Positions 10,604 through 20,202 of a stretch of 64,000 bases of DNA are shown one piece after another. The number at the start of each line of letters is the position of its first letter. Position 1 is the first letter of the stretch. The notes under the pieces are model-generated. The model was not told where the DNA came from and did not search any database. It saw only the letters and a list, made by a program, of their open reading frames with translations. The DNA is from Blattabacterium cuenoti (GTDB lineage Bacteria > Bacteroidota > Bacteroidia > Flavobacteriales > Blattabacteriaceae), in the NCBI RefSeq assembly GCF_014252115.1, contig NZ_CP059211.1, positions 453,061-517,060 of the forward strand, written 5' to 3'. A program made the position numbers and the translations under genes.

Positions 10604-13600
10604 CTACTCTTCTAAACGGATATCTAATCCTAATCCTTTTAGTTCATAACAAAGAACATTAAAAGATTCTGGATTATTAGGTTCAGGCATAGGCTCTCCT
10701 TTCACTATAGACTCATAAGTTTTAGCTCTTCCAGAAACATCATCTGATTTAACAGTTAAAATTTCACGTAAAATATTTGAAGCGCCAAAGGCTTCTAAAG
10801 CCCAAACTTCCATTTCTCCAAAACGTTGACCTCCAAATTGAGCTTTTCCTCCTAAAGGTTGTTGGGTAATTAAAGAATAAGGACCTATTGAACGTGCATG
10901 CATTTTATCATCAACCATATGACCTAATTTTAACATATATATTACACCTACAGTAGCAGGTTGATCAAATTTTTCTCCTGTTCCTCCATCAAATAAATAA
11001 GTAGCTCCAAAACGAGGTATTTTCGCTTTATCTGTATAATTACAAATTTCCTTTATAGTTGCTCCATCAAATATAGGCGTTGAAAATTTTACATTTAATT
11101 TTTTTCCTGCCCATCCTAATACCGTTTCATATATTTGTCCTATATTCATTCTTGAAGGGACTCCTAAAGGATTTATGACAATATCTACAGAACTCCCATC
11201 TTCTAAAAAAGGCATATCTTCTTCCCTCAAAATTCTAGCAACCACTCCTTTATTTCCATGTCTTCCTGCCATTTTATCTCCTACTTTTAATTTTCTTTTT
11301 TTAGCAATATATACTTTTGCCATTTTGATAATTCCTGAAGGAAGTTCATCTCCAATAGTAATAGAAAATTTTTCATGTTTAAAAGTACTGCTTAAATCAT
11401 TTACCGCTATTTTATAATTATTTAATATTTCTGATATTAAATTATTTATTTCAATATCATCAGTCCAATCACTAGAATAAATTTCTATATAATTTTTTAT
11501 ATTATTAAAAACTTTCATAGTGAATTTTATCCCTTTCCCTATAATTTCCTCTTTTTTATCATTAAAAATAGAATGATGACATAATTTTCCATCTAAAAGA
11601 AATTGTAATTTCTTAATTAAAAAATCTCTTAAATCCGAAAATTTTTTCTCATATTCTTTTTCTAAACGTATTATTTTAATCTTATCTTGAGCTCTAGATG
11701 TTTTATCTTTTATACTTCTAGTAAAAAGTTTTGTATCTATAACAACTCCAAATAACGAAGGTTCAGCTCTCAAAGAAGCATCTTTTACATTTCCTGCTTT
11801 ATCTCCAAAAATAGCTCTCAATAATTTTTCTTCTGGTGTGGGATCAGATTCTCCTTTTGGAGTTATCTTTCCTATAAGAATATCACCTGGTTTTACTTCT
11901 GCTCCAACTCTTATAATACCATTTTCATCTAAATCTTTAGTTGCCTCTTCACTAACGTTAGGAATATCGTTAGTTAATTCTTCCATACCTAATTTCGTAT
12001 CACGAACATCTAAAGAATATTCATCTATATGTATAGAAGTAAACCAATCTTCACTAACTACTTTTTCGGAAATAAGAACAGCATCTTCAAAATTATAACC
12101 GTTACACGGAATAAAAGCTGCTTTTAAATTTTTACCTAAAGCTAATTCTCCATTTTCTGTTGCATAACCTTCACATAAAATTTGTCCTTTGGTAACTTTC
12201 ATTCCTTTTCTAACAATAGGTTTTAAATTTATACATGTATTTTGATTTGTTTTTCTAAATTTTATTAAATCATAAACTTGAGTTTTAGATTCAAAACTTA
12301 CTAAAGTTTCTTTATCTGTTACATCATAACGAATAATTATTTTCCTTGCATCAACATATTCCACAAATCCGTTTTTTTTTGCATTAATTAATATACGAGA
12401 ATCTCTTGCTATCTGTTCCTCTAATCCAGTTCCCACAATTGGAGCATCGGGTTTCAATAATGGAACTGCTTGACGCATCATATTAGATCCCATTAAAGCT
12501 CTATTTGCATCATCATGTTCTAAAAAAGGAATCATGGAAGCAGATATAGAAGCTATTTGATTTGGAGCTACATCTATATAATCTACTTGATTAGGATTTA
12601 CTATAGGAAAATCACCATCTTCACGTGCTATAATTCTATCAGATAAAAAATTTCCATATATATCAATAGCATTAGCTTGTGCTATAATTTTTCCTTCTTC
12701 TTCTTCTGCACTTAAATATTTGACTTCAGACTCTAAATTTACTCTTTGATTAGATACAATTCGATAAGGTGTTTCAACGAATCCCATATTATTTATTTTT
12801 GCAAATACAGAAAGAGAAGATATTAATCCTATATTAGGCCCTTCTGGTGTTTCTATAGGACATAACCTTCCATAATGAGAATAATTTACATCTCGAACTT
12901 CAAAACCTGCTCTCTCTCTAGATAAACCACCTGGACCTAGTGCTGAAAGTCTTCTTTTATGAGTAATTTCAGATAAAGGATTTGTTTGATCCATAAACTG
13001 AGATAGTTGATTTGTTCCAAAAAAAGTATTTATTACGGATGATAAAGTTTTAGCATTAATAAGATCTACAGGCATAAAAACTTCATTATCACGAACATTC
13101 ATTCTCTCTCTTATGGTTCTAGCCATTCTAGCTAAACCAATACTAAATTGAGTATAAAGTTGCTCTCCAACTGTTCTAACTCTTCTGTTAGATAAATGAT
13201 CAATATCATCTACTTCTCTTTTAGAGTTAAACAATGCATTCAAATGCTCTACTATTGCAATGATATCTTTTTTAGTTAAAACTAAATAATCAGGGTCTAT
13301 ATTTAAACCAAGACGTTTATTCAAACGATATCTTCCTACAGGACCCAAACTATATCTGGCATCAGAAAAAAAAAGTTTGTCTATAACTCCTCTAGCAGTT
13401 TCTTCATCGGGTGGTTCAGTATTCCTGAGTTGTTTATAAATATATTCTACAGCCTCTTTTTCAGAATTAGTTGGATCTTTTTGTAAAGTATTATAAATAA
13501 TAGAATAATCTTTTTTTCTCTCTCCTTCTTTATGCAATAAAATAGTTTTTATTTCATGATGCATTATAAGATCAATATGTTCTTTTTTCAAAAGAACATT

Positions 13601-14407
13601 TCTATCTATAAGAACCTCATTTTTTTCTACAGATAAAACTTCCCCTGTATCTTCGTCGACAAAATCCTCATTCCAAATTTTCAATATTCTAGCTGCTAGA
13701 GTTCTATTTAAAATATTTTTTTCATTATTTTCTATTTTGATTTCTTCCGATAAATCAAATATCTCCAATATATCCTTATCTCTTTCATATCCTATTGCAC
13801 GTAATAAAGTCGTCATAGGCAATTTTTTTTTTCTATCAATATATGCATACATGACATTATTAATATCTGTTGCAAACTCTATCCATGAACCTTTAAAAGG
13901 AATAATTCTAGCAGAATAAAGTTTGGTTCCATTAGCATGATGGGATTGACCAAAAAAAACACCTGGAGAACGATGTAATTGAGATACAATAACTCTTTCT
14001 GCACCATTGAAAATAAAAGAACCGGATGGAGTCATATAAGGACATGTTCCCAAATAAACATCTTGATATACCGTTTCAAAATCTTCATGTTCAGGATCAG
14101 TACAATACAATTTTAACTTAGCTTTTAGAGGAACACTATAAGTCAACCCCCTCTCTATACATTCTTCTATTGAATATCTAGGAGAATCTATAGAATAGCC
14201 TTTAAATTCTAAAACAAAAGAATTTCTAGCATCAGAAATAGGAAAATTCTCTGTAAAAGCTTTGAATAATCCTTCATTTTTTCTATTCTCTGGTTTTGTA
14301 TCTAATTGAAAAAATTCTTTAAATGATTTTATTTGAATATCCAAAAAATCTGGATATTTCACTTTTTTTGCTACTAAAGCAAAAGTGATTCTTTCTGTAT
14401 TCACCAA
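10604..14407 (-). CDS. rpoB: DNA-directed RNA polymerase subunit beta
   Basis: This is the second large RNA polymerase subunit, with 1267 residues. The rifampicin-binding region is intact and canonical ([20 protein letters not shown], then [20 protein letters not shown]). The segment [17 protein letters not shown] and the C-terminal [21 protein letters not shown] are also conserved. None of the classical resistance positions looks substituted by eye. It sits between rplL (44 bases upstream) and rpoC, as in nearly all bacteria, and is presumably transcribed with them. Confidence 0.99.
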   Translation of the reverse strand: MVNTERITFALVAKKVKYPDFLDIQIKSFKEFFQLDTKPENRKNEGLFKAFTENFPISDARNSFVLEFKGYSIDSPRYSIEECIERGLTYSVPLKAKLKLYCTDPEHEDFETVYQDVYLGTCPYMTPSGSFIFNGAERVIVSQLHRSPGVFFGQSHHANGTKLYSARIIPFKGSWIEFATDINNVMYAYIDRKKKLPMTTLLRAIGYERDKDILEIFDLSEEIKIENNEKNILNRTLAARILKIWNEDFVDEDTGEVLSVEKNEVLIDRNVLLKKEHIDLIMHHEIKTILLHKEGERKKDYSIIYNTLQKDPTNSEKEAVEYIYKQLRNTEPPDEETARGVIDKLFFSDARYSLGPVGRYRLNKRLGLNIDPDYLVLTKKDIIAIVEHLNALFNSKREVDDIDHLSNRRVRTVGEQLYTQFSIGLARMARTIRERMNVRDNEVFMPVDLINAKTLSSVINTFFGTNQLSQFMDQTNPLSEITHKRRLSALGPGGLSRERAGFEVRDVNYSHYGRLCPIETPEGPNIGLISSLSVFAKINNMGFVETPYRIVSNQRVNLESEVKYLSAEEEEGKIIAQANAIDIYGNFLSDRIIAREDGDFPIVNPNQVDYIDVAPNQIASISASMIPFLEHDDANRALMGSNMMRQAVPLLKPDAPIVGTGLEEQIARDSRILINAKKNGFVEYVDARKIIIRYDVTDKETLVSFESKTQVYDLIKFRKTNQNTCINLKPIVRKGMKVTKGQILCEGYATENGELALGKNLKAAFIPCNGYNFEDAVLISEKVVSEDWFTSIHIDEYSLDVRDTKLGMEELTNDIPNVSEEATKDLDENGIIRVGAEVKPGDILIGKITPKGESDPTPEEKLLRAIFGDKAGNVKDASLRAEPSLFGVVIDTKLFTRSIKDKTSRAQDKIKIIRLEKEYEKKFSDLRDFLIKKLQFLLDGKLCHHSIFNDKKEEIIGKGIKFTMKVFNNIKNYIEIYSSDWTDDIEINNLISEILNNYKIAVNDLSSTFKHEKFSITIGDELPSGIIKMAKVYIAKKRKLKVGDKMAGRHGNKGVVARILREEDMPFLEDGSSVDIVINPLGVPSRMNIGQIYETVLGWAGKKLNVKFSTPIFDGATIKEICNYTDKAKIPRFGATYLFDGGTGEKFDQPATVGVIYMLKLGHMVDDKMHARSIGPYSLITQQPLGGKAQFGGQRFGEMEVWALEAFGASNILREILTVKSDDVSGRAKTYESIVKGEPMPEPNNPESFNVLCYELKGLGLDIRLEE

Positions 14408-14451
14408 TTTTAATTTAATAGATGGTTTTAAAAAAATAATATGTAAATTTT

Positions 14452-14826
14452 CTATTTTAATTCCACTTCAGCACCTATTTCTTCAAATTTATTTTTTAAA
14501 TCTTCTGCTTCTTTTTTGTTGACAGATTCTTTAAGAATACTGGGAATATTATCAACTAAATCTTTAGACTCCTTAAGTCCTTTTCCAGTAACTTCCTTGA
14601 CTAATTTTACTACAGATAATTTTGATTTTCCAGATGATTTCAATATTATGTTAAAAATACTTTTTTCCTCTTTTTCAGAAGTTTTTTCTTCCTGAGATGA
14701 AATATTTTCCATTTTTACTACCGAAGTAGATGGTTCTATTCCATATTCTTTTTTTAAAATATTAGCTAATTCATTAACTTGTTTAACAGTTAAATTAACT
14801 AATTGTTCCGCTAGCTTTTCTATCAT
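14452..14826 (-). CDS. rplL: 50S ribosomal protein L7/L12
   Basis: L7/L12 forms the flexible ribosomal stalk that recruits translation factors. It is 124 residues long. An N-terminal dimerisation helix (about 1-30) is followed by a Ser/Glu-rich hinge (about 36-58). The C-terminal factor-binding domain contains [23 protein letters not shown], shortened here to its key residues K, V, G and L. The hinge is Glu/Lys/Ser-rich rather than Ala-rich, which fits AT-biased coding. It lies between rplJ and rpoB with short spacers. Confidence 0.97.
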   Translation of the reverse strand: MIEKLAEQLVNLTVKQVNELANILKKEYGIEPSTSVVKMENISSQEEKTSEKEEKSIFNIILKSSGKSKLSVVKLVKEVTGKGLKESKDLVDNIPSILKESVNKKEAEDLKNKFEEIGAEVELK

Positions 14827-14880
14827 TTTATTTATTTTTTAGTCTAGATTAGATATGTTGTATGTGTAAAATAGTATATT

Positions 14881-15435
14881 TTATATTTTTTTCTTTTCAT
14901 CTTTTTTTTTAGAAGATAAGGTTTCTAAAAGTTCACATATTTTATATTTTGTTGAATTCAAAAAAGATGAAATAATATCTTTTATTGAGAATTGAAGTAT
15001 ACTGAAAATTTCAATAATGAGATCTTCTTTAGATTTAATATGTAGCAATGTATTTAAATCTTTGTTTCCACCAAAATAAAAAGATTCTTGAGTATAAGCT
15101 CCTTTCAAATAAGGTTTATTAATTTTTTCTTGAATGTGAAAATTTTTTATTATTTTTGAAGTGATATTGGAGGCATTCCAATTTGAAAATAATATAGTTG
15201 TATTTCCATTCAAAATAGGAAAAAAAGAATCAAATTTTCGATTTTTTTCTATAGCTTTTTTTAATAAAGTATTTTTCACCACTCTCATTTTAATACTATG
15301 TTCACTAAAACTTTTTCTAAGGACAGATATTTGATTAGAACTTAAATCAAGAATATCAATTAAATATATCATTTCATTGTTAGATAATATAGAAACTAGT
15401 TTTAATAGTTCTTTTTTTTTATTTTCTTTATTCAT
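14881..15435 (-). CDS. rplJ: 50S ribosomal protein L10
   Basis: L10 anchors the L7/L12 stalk to 23S rRNA. It has 184 residues. The N-terminal globular domain contains VVKNTLLKKAIEK and NGNTTILFS, both typical of L10, and a helical C-terminal tail should bind L12 dimers. The C-terminus is Lys-rich and poorly conserved. Its ATG overlaps the stop of rplA by four bases, indicating coupled translation. A 54-base gap separates it from rplL. Confidence 0.96.
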   Translation of the reverse strand: MNKENKKKELLKLVSILSNNEMIYLIDILDLSSNQISVLRKSFSEHSIKMRVVKNTLLKKAIEKNRKFDSFFPILNGNTTILFSNWNASNITSKIIKNFHIQEKINKPYLKGAYTQESFYFGGNKDLNTLLHIKSKEDLIIEIFSILQFSIKDIISSFLNSTKYKICELLETLSSKKKDEKKKI

Positions 15436-16136
15436 TTGTTCACGAAACTTTTTAAATCTAATGGTATACCATAACTCATGGTACTAGATAAATAAATACT
15501 TTTTATATAAGATCCTTTAGATGCAGAAGGTTTATTCTGAATAACTGTTTTCATAAATATTTCGATATTTTCCAATAAATATTTATTGGAAAATGAGACT
15601 CTTCCTACCGACCCATGAATAATTCCGTAACGATCAGTTTTAAATGTGATTTTACCAGATTTCATTTCTTTTATAGATTTTCCCGGGTTTACAGAAACAG
15701 TTTCCATTTTAGGATTAGGCATCAAACCTTTAGGCCCTAATATTTTTCCAATAGAACCTAGTTGATTCATAACAGAAGGAGTGGCTACTACAACATCAAT
15801 ATTTGTTTTCCATCCAGATTTAATTTTTTCAATATAATTTAATCCTGTATAATCAGCACCTGCTTTTTTAGCTTCTGATTCTTTCTCTTTAGGAACTAAA
15901 GCTAGAATACAAATATTTTTACCTATACCATGTGGTAACATTACTGTTCCCCTTATCATTTGAGAAAGAGAACGAACATCTACATTAAGATGAATAGAAA
16001 TATCAACAGATGCATCAAATTTAACAAAATTAATTTCTTTCATAAGAAGTAATGCTTTTTCTAAAGAATACTTCTTATTCTTATCAGAAATTTTTTCCAG
16101 AATTTTTTTTTTATTTTTAGTTAATTTCTTGGACAT
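15432..16136 (-). CDS. rplA: 50S ribosomal protein L1
   Basis: L1 forms the mobile L1 stalk near the ribosomal E site. Core motifs are VDISIHLNVDVR, the MPNPKMETVSVNP region and GSVGRVSFS. I chose the ATG at 16136 (234 residues, starting MSKKLTKNKK), which resembles known L1 N-termini. An in-frame ATG at 16169 would add 11 residues and overlap the rplK stop, and seems less likely. The gene is in the order rplK-rplA-rplJ-rplL. Confidence 0.96.
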   Translation of the reverse strand: MSKKLTKNKKKILEKISDKNKKYSLEKALLLMKEINFVKFDASVDISIHLNVDVRSLSQMIRGTVMLPHGIGKNICILALVPKEKESEAKKAGADYTGLNYIEKIKSGWKTNIDVVVATPSVMNQLGSIGKILGPKGLMPNPKMETVSVNPGKSIKEMKSGKITFKTDRYGIIHGSVGRVSFSNKYLLENIEIFMKTVIQNKPSASKGSYIKSIYLSSTMSYGIPLDLKSFVNK

Positions 16137-16158
16137 ATTTACTTTTTGAATAAAATTT

Positions 16159-16596
16159 TTAACCATCAATTTCTATTCCCATTGATCTAGCAGTACCGGA
16201 AACCATGGATATAGCAGACTTTATTGAAATACAATTAAAATCTTCCATTTTATTTTTTGCAATCACTATAATTTCATCTAAAGTAATTTTTCCTATTTTA
16301 TAACGATTAGATTCTTTAGATCCTTTTTCTTTTTTGATCATATTCAATAACTGAATAGAAACCGGAGGTTTTTTTATCATAAAAGAAAAAGATTTATCTT
16401 CATACACAGTTATTACTACAGGACATATTTCTCCTATATTATTTTTAGTAATAGAATTATATTGTTTGCAAAACTCCATAATATTAACACCAGAACTACC
16501 CAAAATAGGACCAATTGGAGGCGCAGGACTTGCTTTTCCTCCATTTATTTTCTGTATCTTAATTTTTTTTATCACTTTTTTTTTTGTTTCAACCAT
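16159..16596 (-). CDS. rplK: 50S ribosomal protein L11
   Basis: L11 binds the GTPase-associated centre of 23S rRNA and is needed for factor-dependent GTP hydrolysis. It has 145 residues. The N-terminal domain carries GGKASPAPPIGPILGSSGVN and the hinge KPPVSIQLL. The C-terminal RNA-binding part ends in VSGTARSMGIEI. It is 9 bases downstream of nusG, and the following rplA starts 22 bases past its stop. Confidence 0.98.
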   Translation of the reverse strand: MVETKKKVIKKIKIQKINGGKASPAPPIGPILGSSGVNIMEFCKQYNSITKNNIGEICPVVITVYEDKSFSFMIKKPPVSIQLLNMIKKEKGSKESNRYKIGKITLDEIIVIAKNKMEDFNCISIKSAISMVSGTARSMGIEIDG

Positions 16597-16605
16597 ATGA
16601 TTTAC

Positions 16606-17166
16606 TTAAATTTTTTCTATTTGTGTAAAATTCAATTCTAATGGAGTTTTTCTACCAAAAATTAAAACTGCTAACTCTAATTTTCTTTTTTCCTCATTTA
16701 TTTTTTCAATTGTACCATTAAATCCCGTAAAAGGACCATCTATAACTTTAATAGTTTCCCCTACTACAAAAGGAATACTAATACTTTCATAACCTTCAGA
16801 AAGCTGATCTATTTTTCCTAACATTTTATTTACTTCTTCTTTTCTCATAGGAATAGGAATAGCGGATGGTCCTTTTCCTTCACTTAAAAAATTTATAACA
16901 CCTGGAACATTTTTTATTGCATGTACGGCTTCTCCTTCCAGATTTGCTTCTACCATAACATATCCAGGATAATGAACTTTTTCTCTATAGATTTTTTTTC
17001 CTTTTCTCATTTGTATAACCTTTTCAATAGGAACTAATACTTTACCTATATACTCTTGGAAACCATTATCTCTAACTTCATTTTCAATATATGATTTTAC
17101 CTTGTTTTCTTGTCCACTCATGGTTTTTATTACATACCATTTTCTTTCCAAATTATTCATAATCAT
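16606..17166 (-). CDS. nusG: Transcription termination/antitermination factor NusG
   Basis: NusG binds RNA polymerase and links transcription to Rho or ribosomes. It has 186 residues. The N-terminal NGN domain has RKWYVIKTMSGQENKV at the start and HYPGYVMVEA. The C-terminal KOW domain is GETIKVIDGPFTGFNGTIEKI. An ATG six bases downstream (17160) is an equally possible start. It is 6 bases from secE and 9 from rplK, as in the classical secE-nusG-rplKA arrangement. Confidence 0.97.
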   Translation of the reverse strand: MIMNNLERKWYVIKTMSGQENKVKSYIENEVRDNGFQEYIGKVLVPIEKVIQMRKGKKIYREKVHYPGYVMVEANLEGEAVHAIKNVPGVINFLSEGKGPSAIPIPMRKEEVNKMLGKIDQLSEGYESISIPFVVGETIKVIDGPFTGFNGTIEKINEEKRKLELAVLIFGRKTPLELNFTQIEKI

Positions 17167-17172
17167 ATAATT

Positions 17173-17358
17173 TCATAAAGAAAATAATTTTTTAATTAAA
17201 AAAATAAAAAAACTATCCGCTCCATATAAAAATATGGAGAAAAATATGGAAAAAAAAAACACAATGATTGTTATTTTTTGCAAATCTTCCCATTTAGGCC
17301 ATGTAATACAATGAAAAAATTCATTATAAATTCCTAAAAAAAAATTATTTTTTTCCAT
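17173..17358 (-). CDS. secE: Preprotein translocase subunit SecE
   Basis: SecE clamps SecY in the inner-membrane protein channel. It is a 61-residue, single-span SecE. An amphipathic N-terminal stretch with the conserved ITWPKWEDLQK signature precedes a hydrophobic helix at about residues 28-46. The length matches minimal bacterial SecE rather than the three-helix E. coli form. It lies between tRNA-Trp and nusG, a context that confirms the call. Confidence 0.95.
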   Translation of the reverse strand: MEKNNFFLGIYNEFFHCITWPKWEDLQKITIIVFFFSIFFSIFLYGADSFFIFLIKKLFSL

Positions 17359-17376
17359 ACATAATCAATAGTAATA

Positions 17377-17449
17377 CACGGACGGTAAGGATCGAACTTA
17401 CGACCTTCGGTTTTGGAGACCGACGCTCTACCAACTGAGCTACATCCGT
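17377..17449 (-). tRNA. tRNA-Trp (anticodon CCA)
   Basis: A 73-base cloverleaf on the minus strand. The acceptor is ACGGATG/CGTCCGT with discriminator G. The D arm is GCTC...GAGC, the anticodon stem TCGGT/ACCGA, the loop CTCCAAA (anticodon CCA) and the T arm GTAAG/CTTAC. No CCA end is encoded. It lies between tuf and secE, the standard place in many bacteria. Confidence 0.96.
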
Positions 17450-17483
17450 TTTTAAATTATTTTACAATCAAATAAAATTTGAT

Positions 17484-18671
17484 TTAATCTATTATATGAA
17501 TCACTTGCCCCGCTCCTACCGTCTTCCCTCCTTCACGAATAGCAAAACGTAAGTTCTCACTTAATGCTATAGGTTGATATAATTCCACCTCCATAGAAAT
17601 ATTATCTCCTGGCATGACCATCTCTATTCCATCTGGAAGATGAATTTCTCCTGTAACATCCGTTGTTCTCAAATAAAATTGTGGACGATACTTATTATGA
17701 AAAGGAGTATGTCTTCCCCCTTCTTCTTTTGTAAGAATATACACTTCTGCTTTAAATTTTTTATGAGGTTTTACAGAATCCGGTTTTACAATAACCATTC
17801 CTCTTTTAATATCTTTTTTTTCTATTCCACGTAATAATAAACCTACATTATCTCCTGCTTGACCTCTATCTAAAATTTTTCTAAACATTTCTACTCCTGT
17901 TACTGTAGATGATAATTTATTTTCTCCCATTCCAATAATATCAACTAAATCTCCTGTATTAATAACTCCAGTTTCAATACGACCTGTTGCTACCGTCCCT
18001 CTTCCTGTAATAGTAAAAACATCCTCTACAGGCATCAAAAATGATTTATCTATTTCTCGAATTGGTTCAGGAATGTAATCATCCAATACATCCATTAAAT
18101 CTTTTATTTTTTTTATCCACTTTTCTTCTCCATTCAAAGCACCCAAGGCTGATCCTTGTATAATAGGAATATTTTCTCCATCATATTCGTATTTAGATAG
18201 CAATTCTCTAATTTCCATTTCTACTAATTCTAATAATTCTGGATCATTTACTTGATCTACTTTATTCATAAACACCACAATTTTTGGAACTCCTACTTGA
18301 CGAGATAATAATATGTGTTCTCTAGTTTGAGGCATTGGTCCATCTGTAGCAGCTACAACTAAAATAGCACCATCCATTTGGGCTGCTCCTGTAATCATAT
18401 TTTTAACGTAATCTGCATGTCCAGGACAATCAACATGAGCATAATGTCTTCTCTCTGTCTCATATTCTACATGAGATGTATTAATTGTAATTCCCCTTGC
18501 CTTTTCTTCAGGAGCATTATCTATTGCATCAAAGCTTTTTTCTTCTGCCAACCCAATTTCTGATAAAACTTTTGTAATTGCGGAAGTTAAAGTTGTTTTA
18601 CCATGGTCTACATGACCTGTGGTTCCTATATTTACATGCGGTTTATTTCGTTTAAATTTTTCTTTTGCCAT
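17484..18671 (-). CDS. tuf: Elongation factor Tu
   Basis: EF-Tu delivers aminoacyl-tRNA to the ribosome and is usually the most abundant cell protein. It has 395 residues. The G domain shows [10 protein letters not shown] (G1), the switch region with [23 protein letters not shown] (G3) and NKVD (G4). Domains 2 and 3 are complete, with [13 protein letters not shown] and a conserved end. It is flanked by four upstream tRNA genes and tRNA-Trp downstream, and is probably expressed from the promoter at 19106-19136. Only one tuf is seen in this window. Confidence 0.99.
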   Translation of the reverse strand: MAKEKFKRNKPHVNIGTTGHVDHGKTTLTSAITKVLSEIGLAEEKSFDAIDNAPEEKARGITINTSHVEYETERRHYAHVDCPGHADYVKNMITGAAQMDGAILVVAATDGPMPQTREHILLSRQVGVPKIVVFMNKVDQVNDPELLELVEMEIRELLSKYEYDGENIPIIQGSALGALNGEEKWIKKIKDLMDVLDDYIPEPIREIDKSFLMPVEDVFTITGRGTVATGRIETGVINTGDLVDIIGMGENKLSSTVTGVEMFRKILDRGQAGDNVGLLLRGIEKKDIKRGMVIVKPDSVKPHKKFKAEVYILTKEEGGRHTPFHNKYRPQFYLRTTDVTGEIHLPDGIEMVMPGDNISMEVELYQPIALSENLRFAIREGGKTVGAGQVIHIID

Positions 18672-18702
18672 GATAAAATTATTAAAATTTTGAATTTAAA
18701 AA

Positions 18703-18774
<72 letters not shown>

Positions 18775-18802
18775 TATATTCATTATAATATTATTATTGT
18801 AG

Positions 18803-18875
18803 AGCGGAAGACGGGATTCGAACCCGCGACATTCAACTTGGAAGGCTGATGCTCTACCAACTGAGCTACTTCCGC
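18803..18875 (-). tRNA. tRNA-Gly (anticodon TCC)
   Basis: A 73-base cloverleaf. The acceptor is GCGGAAG/CTTCCGC with discriminator T. The anticodon stem is TCAGC/GTTGA, the loop CTTCCAA (anticodon TCC) and the T loop TTCGAAT. It lies between tRNA-Tyr and tRNA-Thr(GGT). Confidence 0.95.
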
Positions 18876-18897
18876 TATATAAAAATAAAAAATATGA

Positions 18898-18981
18898 TGG
18901 GAAGAGCAGGATTCGAACCTGCGAAGGCAAAGCCAACAGATTTACAGTCTGTCCTCGTTAACCATACTTGAGTATCTTCCC
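18898..18981 (-). tRNA. tRNA-Tyr (anticodon GTA)
   Basis: An 84-base class II tRNA with a long variable arm. The acceptor is GGGAAGA/TCTTCCC with discriminator A. The anticodon stem is CAGAC...ATCTG around anticodon GTA, and the T arm is GCAGG/CCTGC. It sits between tRNA-Thr(TGT) and tRNA-Gly(TCC). Confidence 0.96.
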
Positions 18982-18990
18982 AAAATAAAA

Positions 18991-19064
18991 AGCCGATGGA
19001 GGGATTCGAACCCACGACCCCGAGATTACAAATCACGTGCTCTGACCAACTGAGCTACACCGGC
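18991..19064 (-). tRNA. tRNA-Thr (anticodon TGT)
   Basis: A 74-base cloverleaf. The acceptor is GCCGGTG/CATCGGC with discriminator T and a G-U pair. The loop is TTTGTAA (anticodon TGT) and the T arm is GTGGG/CCCTC type. The anticodon stem CGTGA/TCTCG contains a U-U mismatch at 29-41. It is the first gene after the promoter at 19106-19136. Confidence 0.94.
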
Positions 19065-19105
19065 TATTCAATTTGATATTCGTAATGATGAAAATCAGAG
19101 CAGTA

Positions 19106-19136
19106 CAAATCTATAGAGATTTTTATAATTCTCAAA
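19106..19136 (-). promoter_or_regulatory. Bacteroidetes-type promoter for the tRNA-tuf operon
   Basis: On the minus strand TTTG (19136 to 19133), a 19-base spacer and TAGATTTG (19113 to 19106) exactly match the Bacteroidetes housekeeping consensus TTTG-N19-TAnnTTTG. A start about 7 bases downstream would give a leader of roughly 35 bases before tRNA-Thr(TGT). It sits in the 88-base gap after lspA and probably drives the tRNA cluster and tuf, perhaps the whole block to rpoC. Confidence 0.75.
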
Positions 19137-19152
19137 AAAATAATAGACGTTA

Positions 19153-19794
19153 TCAAATTTTTACATTCTTGATTTTCCGTTGAAATATAAATAATAAAAA
19201 CACTCCAACAGATATCATTATATCAGATAAATTGAAAACGGGTTTAAAAAATTTAAAATGATACCCCCCTAAACAAGGAATCCATTTAGAAAAATGAGTA
19301 TCTATTATAGGAAAATAAAACATATCTACAACACATCCTTCCATAAAAGAAGCATATCCTTTTTCAGGAAAACCATAATTTATTTCGGATTTTCCAAAAT
19401 AAGGAATCCATTTTTTGGATTCTTGACTATAAATTGTTCCTGTATTAAATAACAATCCATATAAAGCGCTATCTAAAAAATTACCGATAGCTCCCGATAA
19501 AATTAAACTGATAGGGATAGTCAAATATTTCGAAGATCCTTGTTTTATATTCCTATAAAGAAAAAAAAAAATAAAAAAGACTAAAAAAAAGCGGAAACAA
19601 CTCAATAGTATTTTACCATGATATCCAACACCAAAGTTTACTCCATAAGCCATACCTGGATTTTCTACGAAAAATATCCAAAAAAAAGGAAGTATAGAAA
19701 TTCCACTTCCCAATTCAAAATGAGTTTTAACATAAATTTTTAAAACTTGATCTATTAATAAAATTAAAAAAATAATTAAGAAAAATTTTTTCAA
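19153..19794 (-). CDS. lspA: Lipoprotein signal peptidase (signal peptidase II)
   Basis: LspA is the inner-membrane aspartic protease that cleaves prolipoprotein signal peptides before the lipidated cysteine. It has 213 residues with four predicted membrane helices. Family motifs are LIDQVLK (13-19), VENPGMAYG (43-51), GAIGNFLD (101-108), GCVVD with catalytic D157, and FNLSD with catalytic D191. About 40 residues between GNFLD and VVD form an extended periplasmic loop, which I recall as usual in Bacteroidetes LspA. It is the last gene of ileS-dksA-like-lspA. Its presence fits the lipoprotein encoded at 28197. Confidence 0.96.
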   Translation of the reverse strand: MKKFFLIIFLILLIDQVLKIYVKTHFELGSGISILPFFWIFFVENPGMAYGVNFGVGYHGKILLSCFRFFLVFFIFFFLYRNIKQGSSKYLTIPISLILSGAIGNFLDSALYGLLFNTGTIYSQESKKWIPYFGKSEINYGFPEKGYASFMEGCVVDMFYFPIIDTHFSKWIPCLGGYHFKFFKPVFNLSDIMISVGVFLLFIFQRKIKNVKI

Positions 19795-19806
19795 TGGAAA
19801 TAAAAT

Positions 19807-20202
19807 TTATTTATTTATTTTTTCTACCAGTCTTTTTCCTTCAATACTTAAAGTAGTATGAGGTACCGCCATAAGACGTTCTTTTGGGATTAATTTTTTG
19901 GTTATACGACAAATTCCATAATCTTTATTATCCACTCTAATTAAAGCAGCATTTAGACTTTTTATAATCATCTGCAGATGTTCCACAATTTGTGCATTTT
20001 GTTCCTTACTTAATGTTTCTGATCCTTCATCAAAAGCTTTAAAGCTAGGATAAGTATCATCTGTTCCATTGTTTTGTTCACTAGAAAATGATTCCTTAAA
20101 AATAGACAAATCTTTTTTTGCTTTATTTAATTTTTCAAGTATTAGTTTACGAAATTCTTTTCTTTCTTCCAGTGAATATCTTTTTTTTACTTGTCCTTTC
20201 AT
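19807..20202 (-). CDS. TraR/DksA-like protein lacking most zinc-finger cysteines
   Basis: This is a 131-residue relative of DksA, which enters the RNA polymerase secondary channel and modulates initiation with ppGpp. Residues about 14-85 form a predicted helical coiled coil. The C-terminal globule keeps the DksA-like DYGICRITKKLIPKERL and AVPHTTLSIE. Only C98 of the usual four zinc cysteines is present, so it should not bind zinc in the classical way. The acidic tip sequence of E. coli DksA is not obvious; GTDDTYPSFKAFDEG occupies that part. Its ATG overlaps the ileS stop by four bases and lspA follows, a pairing I recall from free-living flavobacteria. Whether it still binds polymerase is unknown. 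Confidence 0.85.
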   Translation of the reverse strand: MKGQVKKRYSLEERKEFRKLILEKLNKAKKDLSIFKESFSSEQNNGTDDTYPSFKAFDEGSETLSKEQNAQIVEHLQMIIKSLNAALIRVDNKDYGICRITKKLIPKERLMAVPHTTLSIEGKRLVEKINK

